Shown here in pieces: positions 25,901 to 35,872 of a stretch of 64,000 nucleotides of DNA. Within the stretch, counting starts at the first letter, position 1; each line of letters starts with the position of its first letter. Location of the stretch: the NCBI GenBank assembly GCA_015698045.1, contig BLAL01000283.1, forward strand, positions 1-64,000, in the 5' to 3' direction. The notes under the pieces are model-generated. The model was not told the DNA's origin and ran no database searches. It saw only the letters and a list, made by a program, of their open reading frames with translations. A program made the position numbers and the translations under genes. The stretch comes from Rhizophagus clarus. Its lineage: Eukaryota > Glomeromycota > Glomeromycetes > Glomerales > Glomeraceae.

Positions 25901-27101
25901 TTTTTATAGTTCTTGGATATGCTCAAGCATTTTTCATTGTTCTAAGATCAAATAATTTTAATGATGATAATGATCCACGGAATCTCGCAACAAAATATGA
26001 TCTTATTAATCCAGATGGAACTATAAATAATACTACATCAATAATTCAAGATCCTGATTCAAATACAAATTTGTTTAATTGGTTCCCCACTTCATTATTG
26101 GCAGTATATAAACTTATCACTGGTAATAATCATTTATTTATAAATCATTTTTTATTCAAGAAATAAATATTTTACTGACTTTTTAATATATATTATAGGT
26201 GATTCCGGATCTTTATCACCATTTACTTAACGGGAAAATCCCATCATGACCATTTTATTGGTTACCTTTACATTTTTCACAGTAATCTACCTTATGAATT
26301 TATTTATTGGTTTACTCAACCTAGCAATTGATGATTATAACAAAAAAGAAGAATTTTTATTACAAAAAGCACAGGTAACCATTTTTATATTATTGATTAT
26401 TATATCAATTTCATTTTACTAACACTTTACCTTTCTTTTTTAAAGATTATTATGGGGATTGAATTATTTTATATGTTACCATGGCAACGTAATGACAAGA
26501 AATGGTTTCCGGATTGGATGTAAGTATTAATTATACTGTACATAATCTGTTAATATTATTTTTGTGCATTTTATTAACATATTTAATTATTTTAAGTTAT
26601 TATGATATGCCTATTACCGAGATTCGTAAATTAATTAATGTAATCGATAACAAACAGACTGTGTTTAATTATCCTCCATTTATCAGTGAGAAATTGAGAG
26701 AGTTAGTAGTACTTACTGATGATAATAAAAAGCCAACTAAAGAAGAGCTTGCACAACAAAAACTTGAAGAAAAAATGAATGAACTTACAAAACAAAATGT
26801 TGAATTTAAACAACAAATGGAATGTATTATGAAATGTATTGGAGTAGAAGAAGATAATAAGGGAGAAAAGGATAATAAGGGAGAAAAGGATAATAAGGGA
26901 GAAAAGGATAATAAGGGAGAAAAGGATAATAAGGAAGAAAAGGATAATAAATTAGAGAAGCAAATAGAACAAACGGTAGAAGAGCTTCCAAAACAAAACG
27001 TTGTTGGACTTAAACAGCAAATGGATAAACTTAATCAACAAGTGGATAAACTTAATCAAAAAATGGAAAATATTATGGAATTATTATTAAAAAGAAACTA
27101 G
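22926..27101 (+). pseudogene. ion-transport (channel-like) family pseudogene
   Basis: The N-terminus MGEIVEIDIPDNIKEHGEEI and YVVTYSEEDES match the propeller-like start of a large Glomeromycotina family ending in an ion-transport domain. Introns are recognisable at 23287-23362, after 25625, after 26117, after the KKEEFLLQKAQ codons and after FPDW. Downstream are repeated hydrophobic segments (YYLIWLFYTIFYICYSLAS, LLFIISIILGSIFLIFEI, ILLSFKFLLFFRVFESFG, FPFLVLLFFIVLGYAQAFF), a pore-like NWFPTSLLAVYKLITG, then TILLVTFTFFTVIYLMNLFI. The C-terminus has five DNKGEK/DNKEEK repeats and a coiled coil. Lesions: TGG-to-TGA at 23151, frameshifts near 23905, near 24005 and in an A8 run at about 25867, and TAA for Tyr at 26228. 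Transcripts could still yield parts, but the full protein cannot be made. Family identity is good, ion selectivity unknown. Confidence 0.8.
26854..26950 (+). repeat. 18-bp in-frame tandem repeat
   Basis: Unit GATAATAAGGGAGAAAAG is repeated about five times, encoding the charged hexapeptide DNKGEK before a coiled coil in the channel-like pseudogene. It probably arose by slippage. Confidence 0.9.
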
Positions 27102-28140
27102 AATTTATTAGTTTGTGGAGGGCTTTGTCCCCCACGCAAATTTTTTTTTTTTTTGTACAATATCAAAGTGTTTTTTTATTTGGTCTATAAATAAATCATA
27201 TAACAATTTAAAGAAACTTTTTTTTGTATAAAATTTCAATAAATGTGCAATTTTTCTTTATGAAAGTTTTTTGCAAAACCGCACTTCTGTCAAAATGTTG
27301 TTCAGTATTTTTTTTTTTTTTTAACACAGTTATAAAATTTTGATCGCCAAAAAATTGTTTTCACCATAAAGTTTTGGTAACTTCTTTTCTAAAGAGACGA
27401 TTCCAAAAGAATTCAGACCAACTTCCAGAACTTGTAAAAAAAATATTTTTAACAGATACAGAGCGTAAAACGTTTTTTTATAACTAATTCTGTTATGATG
27501 GAGCAAAAATTACGGTTTGTTTCAAACCAGAGTAAAATTTTCCAAGTTCGTCACATTGTTAGGTGGTTATAGTGGTGGTGGTGGTGGTGGTGGTGGACTT
27601 TGGAATTAACGGACGTTTCCCTAGTTTAATAATAATGTACGGTTACAAGTCAAAGAAAAAGACATTTAATAATGATAATGGTAAAGAATAAAAGAAAAAA
27701 TAAACACCAAGTTAGGTTTCATTCGCATTTTAGCGGCTTTCTTGTAAAAAAAAAAAAAAAATCAGTTTTCTTTATAACTAATCCCATTCAAATGGATTAT
27801 ATTTGCCAATGATTTTCCTGGATTAAAACTTTAGTTTGTAAATTCCTCAAAACTCCATGTAAAATTTGTGGTATAAACATTATTTTTTTAATTATTCGTC
27901 AATATATCACAAGATGTTGATAAGTTGATAATTCTCCTCCGTTGCGGTGTTCTTAATATCTTTGTACAAATAATTATCAATAATTATCATAAATACTTCC
28001 AATGTCGGTGTCGTAAATGACATGATCATTACTTCTTTGCCTTGTCGATGCACCATTATAGTATATATATCTGTACGAAATTGTCACTGATCAATGATCA
28101 TCAATTCAATATTGTAAGTAAAAGAATTAAAAAAAAAAAC
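27102..28140. other. gene-free stretch with a GTG microsatellite
   Basis: A (GTG)n tract of about eight repeats occupies 27572-27596. The rest is AT-rich with A/T homopolymers and no supported gene. Confidence 0.6.
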
Positions 28141-28208
28141 TTTGAGGACCGGTCAAAAGTCTGGTCCGGTCTGGTCCTGACCGTACCGGACTAACCCAAC
28201 CCTAAATA
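28141..28208. repeat. possible orphan transposon end with GGTCCGG words
   Basis: A GC-rich patch with repeated GGTCCGGTCT / GACCGTACCGGAC words ends in CCCAACCCTAA. It resembles the palindromic subterminal repeats of the hAT elements elsewhere in the window, but I found no matching opposite end, so it may be a solo remnant. Confidence 0.3.
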
Positions 28209-28368
28209 TGAGTAAAAGATCATAACCGAGAGAATTTACAGAAAAACTATAACTAATTATATTAATTCAATTTTAAAAACAAGTTATCGCTTTGAACAAG
28301 GGTTCTAAAACTTTGGTTTTAGAATATGATAATACAGTATTTTTAATTTTTTTTTCTAATTATTCAAA

Positions 28369-28985
28369 TTAGACATGAAAATAATTAATTATTATTTTTA
28401 GCATCAAAATATACCCAGGATCTTCAGAAAAAATGAACCCTTTGAGTAAGCGAATCGTCAGTGTAGCTTCGGTGGTGATAACCAGCAATAATGAAATGAA
28501 GTTTTCACTTATTTTTGACTCTAATACCGCTTTCCTCATTAGTGCACTTCTCTTGCTTACGAGGGGAAAGGTATGTAGGTTGTTTATCTGTGTCATCTGT
28601 TGGTCCAAGGTACCTATTCCAACGTAGTCGTGAGAATAGTATCTATCGTTTCAGGTAAACTCTTCCCTATATCTATAACAAACTGTTTTGTGTCGTTGAC
28701 CTTAGTGTCCTTGACTTCTCACAATATTTCGAGTATTTCAGAGTTCAGACATATTTAACAAGTTTTTTTATAAGAGTTTTTTCTTGAAGAAAAATGGTCT
28801 GATGATCGATGGGAAAGAGTTCCTCTGATGCCCTGAACCATTAATAATCCTCTTACCATTGCTATAAAATAAGTATATGTTTCTAATCCATAAAGTACTA
28901 AATTGTCTTGATTTCGTTCGTATAATACAAGAAAAAGTGTTATTAAATCTCCTATAGTGAAAAGTATGAGATTGTTAGTTTTCAA
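28369..28985 (-). pseudogene. decayed membrane-protein-like gene, unidentified
   Basis: From 28985 the minus strand reads MKTNNLILFTIGDLITLFLV, then YERNQDNLVLYGLETYTYFI and AMVRGLLMVQGIRGTLSHRS, with two hydrophobic segments. After stops and frame changes it continues EVKDTKVNDTKQFVIDIGKS, and then LHTFPLVSKRSALMRKAVLE followed by ISENFISLLLVITTEATLTI. A GTATAT donor-like site follows EDPG near 28420. The coherent coding texture over about 600 bp with changing frames suggests a pseudogene of a multi-pass membrane protein. I do not recognise the family. Confidence 0.4.
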
Positions 28986-29135
28986 TGTATTGGCATTATT
29001 TTACATTGCAATACACCTACCAATTATATAAGAGCTACAGGACATCCAAAAAAAATCAAAATAAAAGATGGAGATATTTCAATCAATTTTTTAAAGACTA
29101 TTATGACTAATAAAAAATTCTATTAATTTTTTATA

Positions 29136-29754
29136 CCCTATAAAAAATAAGTGTCCGGATAATGTCCAGAAAATGTCCGAAAAATTGTCTAAATAATTGT
29201 CTGGAAATTCTGGACACTGTGTGTCCGGAAACTGTTCCGAAAACACTGCATTTTCGGGATATTAGAAAATTGTCCTGAAATTGTCCGGAAATGTATTTTC
29301 GTAAAATTTTGCCATAAAAGATGATCAATGGATAGATGATCATCATTATTCCTCAACCCAAAATTTTTATATCATAGATATATAGTATTTTTGCCTGCTC
29401 TGCAATTTTAATTAGTACGACAGAAAAGATTTTGAATGTCAGTTTTGTGATTTTTGCATTTTTTTTTTTATCCTTTTTTGGAAATAGTATCCAGAATTTG
29501 TCCTGAACTTTTTCATGTCCGGAATTTGTCTATCTGGTTTTTTTACTATGTCCAGAATTTGTCCAGGTTTAACTGTCCAGAATTTGTCCAAAATTTTATA
29601 CCGAACAAATACTGGACGAATTCTGGACAAAGTTAGGACATGTCAAAATTTTAATGTACCAAAAAAGTGGACATTTTCCAGACACATCAGATTTATTCCG
29701 GACATTTTCCAGACATTTTTGATAACATTTTCTGGACATTTATTTTTTATAGGG
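29136..29754. mobile_element. MITE with CCCTATAAAAAATAA ends and GTCC-rich flanks
   Basis: Left end CCCTATAAAAAATAAGTGTCC (29136) matches the reverse complement of the right end (29734-29754), with TA on each side (one extra A at the right). Both arms are crowded with TGTCCGGA / TCTGGACA words (more than twenty in total), forming extended inverted repeats. It is non-coding. A TA target site suggests a Tc1/mariner-type parent, but the subterminal word density is more hAT-like, so the class is uncertain. Confidence 0.65.
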
Positions 29755-29824
29755 ATATTTAAAATAACAGAATGATAATTTAACTTACATCTATAAATCG
29801 TATTAAATGAACTTGTAAGAGTAT

Positions 29825-31370
29825 CTATAGTCTTTGTAAAATTTTAATTTCATTTTGTAAATAAGAAGAAAATTTCTTTATTTTATTTTTAGAATAAGAA
29901 ATTAATTCATCGATTTCTTTCTTAGTTTCACTTAAACTTTTCTGAAGTTTTTGATGTTCTACAAAGGAATTACTTGCTATGTCTCTGATATCATAAAGTT
30001 TCTATAAAATAAAATATAGTCTATTTATTTATTTATGCTTAAATAATAAAAAAAATAAAATAATTTTTTACCTCATTTATGATACTTAAAGTTTTTAAGT
30101 TCGAATATTCGCCAAATTTTTGGTAATGGCCTAAAGATAATATACGTTAGCTAATGTGAAATGAAGATGAAAAAAAAAATAATAAATAATTTACTTACAA
30201 AGATTTTTATCAATAGAATTAATAAATTTATTTTTATTATCATACAAAATTTCGAATATTTTATCAACATGTGATATGACATTATTTAGATTCTATCATT
30301 TAATTAAAATAATCATTAATTCGTTATTATTTTTACTTAAGTAATATTTGTAATATTTTTTAATACAGTACATTAATAATTGTTACCTTGTTTAAAGTGA
30401 TTACATGCAATAACGCATCCTTTATTTTATTTTGAAAAACATTAATAGTACTCTTAAATATATCTATTCACTTGAAATCGATGCAGATTTGGATTTTAAT
30501 ACTTCGATATCTTTAACCAATTCATATAATGAATTGGTAATGCGGGCAATCTTTCTTTTTCTTCTTCTCGTAAGGAAAATATTAAAGAGCTCAAATCTCT
30601 TAAACTATTACTATATGTATTTGAAATGTTTTATTAATTGGAACAGTAAGTCTAATAGATATAATATGTTAAATAAGTTTATAAGCATAATTATAATAAA
30701 ATATACATACCTATTTCAATAGAGTATCGTGTGCTAAAACACATTTGCACTTAAAATAAAACGTTAATTTTTACGTTAATTTTATTTATATAATAATGTC
30801 GACAAGTAAAACTTCACATAACTGATATCTTACCAACTTCACGATAAAATCCATCAGTTGACCAATATTGGGAAACTTTACCAAGAGAGACAATGTATTC
30901 ATTCGTATAATCATTCAGAATTTTACACTCTTTGGTATTTCAAACTTTGTGCTTTCAAGCTGGCATAAGGTTAAACTTATTGTGACTAAATATCAAATAT
31001 TTTGAAATTAATTACTTTCAATAGAGCAAGAATGGAAGATATAATATCAAATATACTTACATTTAATTTTTTCTTTATCTGATCTATTCTCTAATTCTGT
31101 ACATTCATTTCTAATTGCTAAAGTAGCTTCTTTAAACAGTCATTTTTATTTTCATATAGGGATAATATACCTATTATAATAAAATGATAAACATATTAAT
31201 TTTACATAATTTTTATGTATATAAAAGTTTAACCAACCTTGACCATGATTAATCAACATTTTTCTTAGAGTTGTCTTCTTTAAAATAACCCATAAATCAA
31301 AAAAATTAGCAAAACCACATAAATTACAAATCAATGTAATTAAAACACAATACAAAAAAACTGATTTCAT
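29825..31370 (-). pseudogene. Kar5-like nuclear-fusion protein, decayed
   Basis: The gene starts at 31370 with a signal peptide (MKSVFLYCVLITLICNLCGF). Exon pieces follow in order: NDCLKEATLAIRNECTELEN, SLTLCQLESTKFEIPK, ILNDYTNEYIVSLGKVSQYW, STDGFYREV, QMCFSTRYSIEI, then coiled-coil exons (LREEEKERLPA, SLYELVKDIEVLKSKSASIS, IDIFKSTINVFQNKIKDALL, NLNNVISHVDKIFEILYDNK, YQKFGEYSNLKTLSIINE, KLYDIRDIASNSFVEHQKLQ) to a TAG at 29825. Conserved cysteines with LTxCxLE, a secretory signal and a long coiled coil are the Kar5 pattern; Kar5 proteins act in nuclear-membrane fusion during karyogamy. Several short introns splice in phase, but frameshifts near IPK, LREEEKERLPA and SISSE make it look non-functional. 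Homology is by pattern, not alignment. Confidence 0.5.
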
Positions 31371-31639
31371 TTTTTTGATGAAAATTTTTTTAGATACCTT
31401 CATTAAATAAGAAATTTCTCTATACCCAAGCAATTTAATACATTATGCATATAGTCCCACGTTTTGAAATAACCAATTAGTTTACGATTCTTCCTCGCTC
31501 TTTTGATAATTTAGAACTTTTTAAGTCCTACTATAATAGTAGGAAAAGTGTGGGATGGTTGTCGACCCATAAGGAGACTGTTTCAATTCAATTACTCTTT
31601 AAATAAAATTTCCCTGCCTCAGTCATTGAATCTGGAATT

Positions 31640-32062
31640 TTTCTGATTGTGGCTTAGAACTTCTCCCATTTTACGTTCTTTGAACGTCCATCTTGCAGGA
31701 AACCATATGTATGATTTTCTAAATGATATGATGATAAGCTTCTACAGCTTTTACGTAACGAAATTAATTTGCAAAACGATGATTATCACGTTGGTTATCA
31801 CGTGTAACTAATTTTACTGGATAAGAATAGCTGTTATACATCAAAGACGTGTCTAGCGATTTCTACTTTACCAAGTAAACATATTGCGTGACAAATGACA
31901 AGGCGCTGCATAATGTTTATCCGCAAGGCAATAATGCTTATCAGGATGTTCTTGTGCTTCTGTACGTAAAATTCTGGCTACTGCACCCCATGCTGGATGA
32001 TGATGTGCTCTTGCGACAGAATTTTTTAAGACACGGGTCATAATTTGAAATTGCTGGCTCAA
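31640..32062 (-). pseudogene. unidentified decayed coding region
   Basis: Beginning at 32062 the minus strand encodes MSQQFQIMTRVLKNSVARAH and AVARILRTEAQEHPDKHYCL, ending in NMFTW at a stop. In other frames it continues LDTSLMYNSYSYPVKLVTRD, RYVKAVEAYHHII and IIHMVSCKMDVQRT, with at least two in-frame stops. The composition is clearly coding-like and GC-richer than the flanks. I do not recognise the family. Confidence 0.4.
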
Positions 32063-32569
32063 TAATATCAGAGTAAACTAGTTCAAAATGTTACAACTTT
32101 GTAAAGGCCACAACGATCCAATAGTTTTTTTTTTTTGAATCATTTCCTTCAGACTGCTATTATTTATGAATTCAATAACAATGATGTTACTCCATAAATT
32201 CTGGATACTGAGTACTAATATATTAATATTTGTTAAGTTGCGTGAACCTTTTATTTCCAATAAATTTCAAATACGAAAAAAATTAATGATATTCATTTCA
32301 TTAAAGAACTCCAAAATTTTTTACAAAATACTTCTTTATTATTTTTCGGAGACACTCGTCATCATGAATTTTCGAAATTCGAATAATTAATCCATTCATT
32401 ATTATCAGTTTCCGTAAATTTTGTAAACAAGTATTGCATTTTTAATATTCTACAAAGGTAATAAATAAATTTAAAAGTTTGCAATGAAAAATTATAAATT
32501 TTTTTTTGGAAATTTGTTTTTTACGCGCCATGCGTATTATGCACCCCCCTAATGATTGCTATAACGTCA

Positions 32570-32680
32570 GAAGTTTAGGGTTAGGTTAGGGTTAAGGTTA
32601 GTTTGCTATGGTAGGAAATTTGTCACATGTGTCACACCTTCCCGTTCTTCATTTTTACCGCTTAATCTATGGACTGAAAA
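32570..32680. repeat. telomere-like tract plus dispersed repeat segment
   Basis: A TTAGGGTTAGGTTAGGGTTAAGG tract is followed by AAATTTGTCACATGTGTCA and a TTACCGCTTA segment. A second copy with the same arrangement lies at about 54022-54125. This suggests both belong to one dispersed repeat family rather than to a chromosome end. Confidence 0.5.
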
Positions 32681-32803
32681 TTTTAATGCTAAAAAAACTA
32701 TTTGTCACCGTTATATATCACCCCATGCATTTTGAGCGGGTGCGTAGAAAAAAAAACCCTTTTTTTTTTAACGTCCTTTTATATTGTAAAATTACGAAAT
32801 TAT

Positions 32804-32811
32804 TATATTTT
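32804..32811. repeat. left 8-bp target duplication of the KDZ element
   Basis: TATATTTT immediately precedes CACCCCATCCGACCG. It is identical to 45760-45767 on the other side of the element. Confidence 0.85.
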
Positions 32812-32960
32812 CACCCCATCCGACCGATCAACAAAGGATCTAACCTTACATTTCGTGTCTCAAGTGTCTAGGTTATATCCTTAATGGTCCGCCCATGGTT
32901 TCAACCCATGTCTGTGCTATGTTCTGACTTGCATGCTGCGTCATACCACACGCTGACAAA
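32812..32960 (+). repeat. left terminal inverted repeat of the KDZ element
   Basis: Pairs with 45611-45759 in reverse complement. The outer 97 or so bases differ at about three positions; the inner part is looser but ends in a shared CATGCTGCGTCA. The tip is CACCCCATCCGACCG. Confidence 0.85.
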
Positions 32961-33056
32961 ATAGTTAAATTATGCATTAGTCAACATCTATAAACATAAA
33001 ATAATCGAATTTCTGTGCTTAACTAAGATTATTATAAGCATATGTAATAAATATTA

Positions 33057-33726
33057 CGGACATAAATGTCTGTCCTGGACAAAGACATAACAAATATTAC
33101 AGACATAAATGTCTGTGCTTGACGAAAACATAACAAATATTATAGACATAAATGTCTGTCCTGGACAAAGACATAACAAATATTACAGACATAAATGTCC
33201 GTGATTGACAATGACATAACAAAATAAATATTCGTTCTGGACAAAGACATAACAAATATTACAGACATAAATGTCCGTGCTTGACAATGACATAACAAAT
33301 ATTACGGACATAAATGTTCGTGATTGACAATGACATAACAAATATTATAGACATAAATGTCCGTGATTGACAAAGACATAACAAATATTACAGACATAAA
33401 TGTCCGTGCTTGACAATGACATAACAAATATTACGGACATAAATGTCCGTGCTTGACAATGACATAACAAATATTACGGACATAAATGTCCGTGCTTGAC
33501 AAAGACATAAAAATGTCCGTGCTTGACAATGACATAACAAATATTACGGACATAAATGTCCGTGCTTGAGAATGACATAACAAATATTACGGACATAAAT
33601 GTCCGTGCTTGACAAAAACATAACAAATATTACAGACATAAATGTCCGTGCTTGACAAAAACATAACAAATATTACAGACATAAATGTTCATGTTTGACA
33701 AAGACATAACAAATATTACGGACATA
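33057..33726. repeat. left subterminal array, about 43-bp unit x about 16
   Basis: Each unit reads approximately ATTACGGACATAAATGTCCG then TGCTTGACAATGACATAACAA AT, with the near-perfect palindrome GGACATAAATGTCC at its core. One unit is truncated (about 33505) and one diverged (about 33225). Regular spacing and palindromic cores suggest binding sites for an element-encoded protein. Confidence 0.9.
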
Positions 33727-34078
33727 ATAAAATAATCATTTTAGCTTATATTTTATATAACAATTCTTGTTATTTATATTCATGATATTTAATTCAAAGA
33801 TTGACAAATTTCTTATTTAGTTCATAAGTAACATTTCGTTGTTTGCATTAGCTGTATATCTGGAAGTTTATATTTAGTATACATTATAACAGATAAGTTT
33901 ATTCACTGTATTGTTACTGTAAATTATGCTTATTATTAGTATATTAGTACCTTTTGGAAAGTTGTAAATAATTGTATATCATTTTAGCAAATTAAACCTT
34001 TTAGATTGCTTTCATTTTATTACTTTAATTATAACACATAAAACATTTAAAATCCAATATTATTTACTCATAGCTAAA
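33727..34078. other. AT-rich spacer in the KDZ element
   Basis: No gene. It separates the subterminal array from the 3' end of the HMG-box-like gene and presumably holds that gene's 3' untranslated region. Confidence 0.5.
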
Positions 34079-35546
34079 TTACTGAAATTCGAACTTAATA
34101 TTATCAAGTGATTCTAATACTTTTGATCGTTCATCGCCATTGAGATTTGCATAATCTTTGAACTCAACATCCGATGGCCATCCTACGATCTTGTACAAGG
34201 TTTGCTCTTTCCAATTTTTATATGGAATGATTCCTCCCTGAACATCATCTTCTACATAGTTTTATAAATTTAATTAAATCTTTTATTATTGATATCAGAA
34301 TCACTAAATTTACTTATAAACTTACCAAATTTTTTTCTTAATATTGCCCTAACTTTATCCCTTGTTTCTTTACTATTTGGCTTTGCAGGATTTATATTAT
34401 TTGACAAAATTAATTCAAGATTAGAATGATCTGTGATATTTTCCAATGTATCACTCGTTCCAGTAGTACGTTTAATTATTCCATCTTTTTCTAATAAAAC
34501 AAAAAATAAAAATTTAGATATATAATATATAAAATTAAATGATTATAAATATTCACCTTGTTTTTTCAGAATAGAAAAACAACGAAATGGAATAATTGCT
34601 TCATTTAAAATATTATATGAGCGATAAAATTCTTCTCCGACGCTTGTTCCAAACCAGTGACTTCTAAGCTCATTATTATTTGATACTGTAATAGTAATAA
34701 ACTCCATACCACATGTAGCTTGTAATGATCGGAACTTACAATTAAAATCAATCAGTAAATTATTAAAATATTTTAATTAAAAATGAAAAATAAATACCAT
34801 TTTTCTCGTTTCTTGAATTACTTTATCCAATCTGGTTTTTCTTGCTTTTGTATTAGTTATAAAAGTTTCATCATCTTTTAAATTGTTAAGTTTTTTTGCT
34901 TCATTTTCAAAGTGATTACGAGCATCATCATCTAATTCCTTCCAAGAATTTGCACACATCTGTTGTGCACTTGAATTCAATATTTGCATTTCTAGATTAA
35001 GAATTTATTTAGTATTTAAATGTCCATTAAATTTAAGTTTTATATTTTATATTTTATAATTAGCTGAATAGCGTACCTCTTCCTTCATTTTCCCACCAAT
35101 TATTTTGCCACACATTAAAACCACTAATTTTTCTTGTCTTTTTAATTGCTGGTGCTCGGTAATCTTTCATAACACCCTACATAAAAATAAATTTAATTAA
35201 AAATTATTTAAGATTTTGATTTTATTAACATGGATTAAAACCTTTATAAAATGTGATTGTAAGTTAAGTTCATTAGCTAATGACTCAATTTCCAAGTCAT
35301 GTTTCTCTTGTAATCTTTGGATTTTTTCAAAGATATCTGGATTTAAATCTAAATATTAAACAATTAAAATTAAATAAATATTTAAAGCATTAAAATCAAT
35401 TATGTAAGTTATTTATCAACGCTACCTGTTACAATCAAACTGTTTAAATTATCATTACTGTAGTATATATTCAATATAAAGATAATTTGTTAACTACTAT
35501 AAAATATAATAATGAATATTTTTATCATGTAATTATACCTATTCAT
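34079..35546 (-). CDS. HMG-box-like protein carried by the KDZ element
   Basis: Eight exons (35546-35539, 35457-35426, 35348-35242, 35176-35077, 34991-34798, 34734-34557, 34490-34326, 34251-34079) join in phase to 318 residues, a multiple-of-three total with GT..AG borders throughout. The first exon is only eight bases (ATGAATAG). An N-terminal coiled coil (PDIFEKIQRLQEKHDLEIES) precedes KKTRKISGFNVWQNNWWENE and SAQQMCANSWKELDDDARNH FENEAKKLN. The pattern of a basic lead, G-F-N-W, S-W-K-x-L and an alternating acidic/basic helix ending EAKKLN is HMG-box-like. A second globular part holds LRSHWFGTSVGEEFYRSYNI, and the tail holds YKNWKEQTLYKIVGWPSDVE. Likely a DNA-bending or transposition accessory factor (inference). 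It shares strand with the larger accessory gene 327 bp upstream. The frame is intact. Confidence 0.75.
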
Positions 35547-35872
35547 ATTGAGAATAAGGATTGTTTAAAAAATAGTTGCTCCTGGTATAAAAAAAAATCC
35601 AAAGTCCCATCAGTACTGTACATTTGATTTATAGATCAACGTTAATCACGTGATCCTGAGAAGGAAGTTTTTATCTACATCAAAGATTACGTTTATATTA
35701 TATTTTATATATTATTTTGGGATCATTAAATGAACTGTGTACAGTAAAGCATAAAAATGCCTACACATTTGTTTTTATTGTTAAATTAAAACTTATATTA
35801 CCAAGTATATTTAATCATTTTTTATTATATAATGTATTAAAAAAAATAAGCTTAACAACTTCTAAAATTACA
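35547..35872. promoter_or_regulatory. spacer between the two accessory genes
   Basis: About 326 bp between the stop of the larger accessory gene and the ATG of the HMG-box-like gene. It must hold the latter's promoter if the two are separate transcripts. TATA-like AT-rich sequence is everywhere, so no specific box can be assigned. Confidence 0.35.

Noticed and set aside
32570..32610. True telomere or chromosome-fusion scar
   Set aside because: The tract is short and degenerate, and a second copy with the same flank occurs at 54 kb, so a dispersed repeat is more likely.
33057..33726. CRISPR-like array
   Set aside because: Units are contiguous and near-identical with no variable spacers; they are subterminal transposon repeats in a fungal genome.
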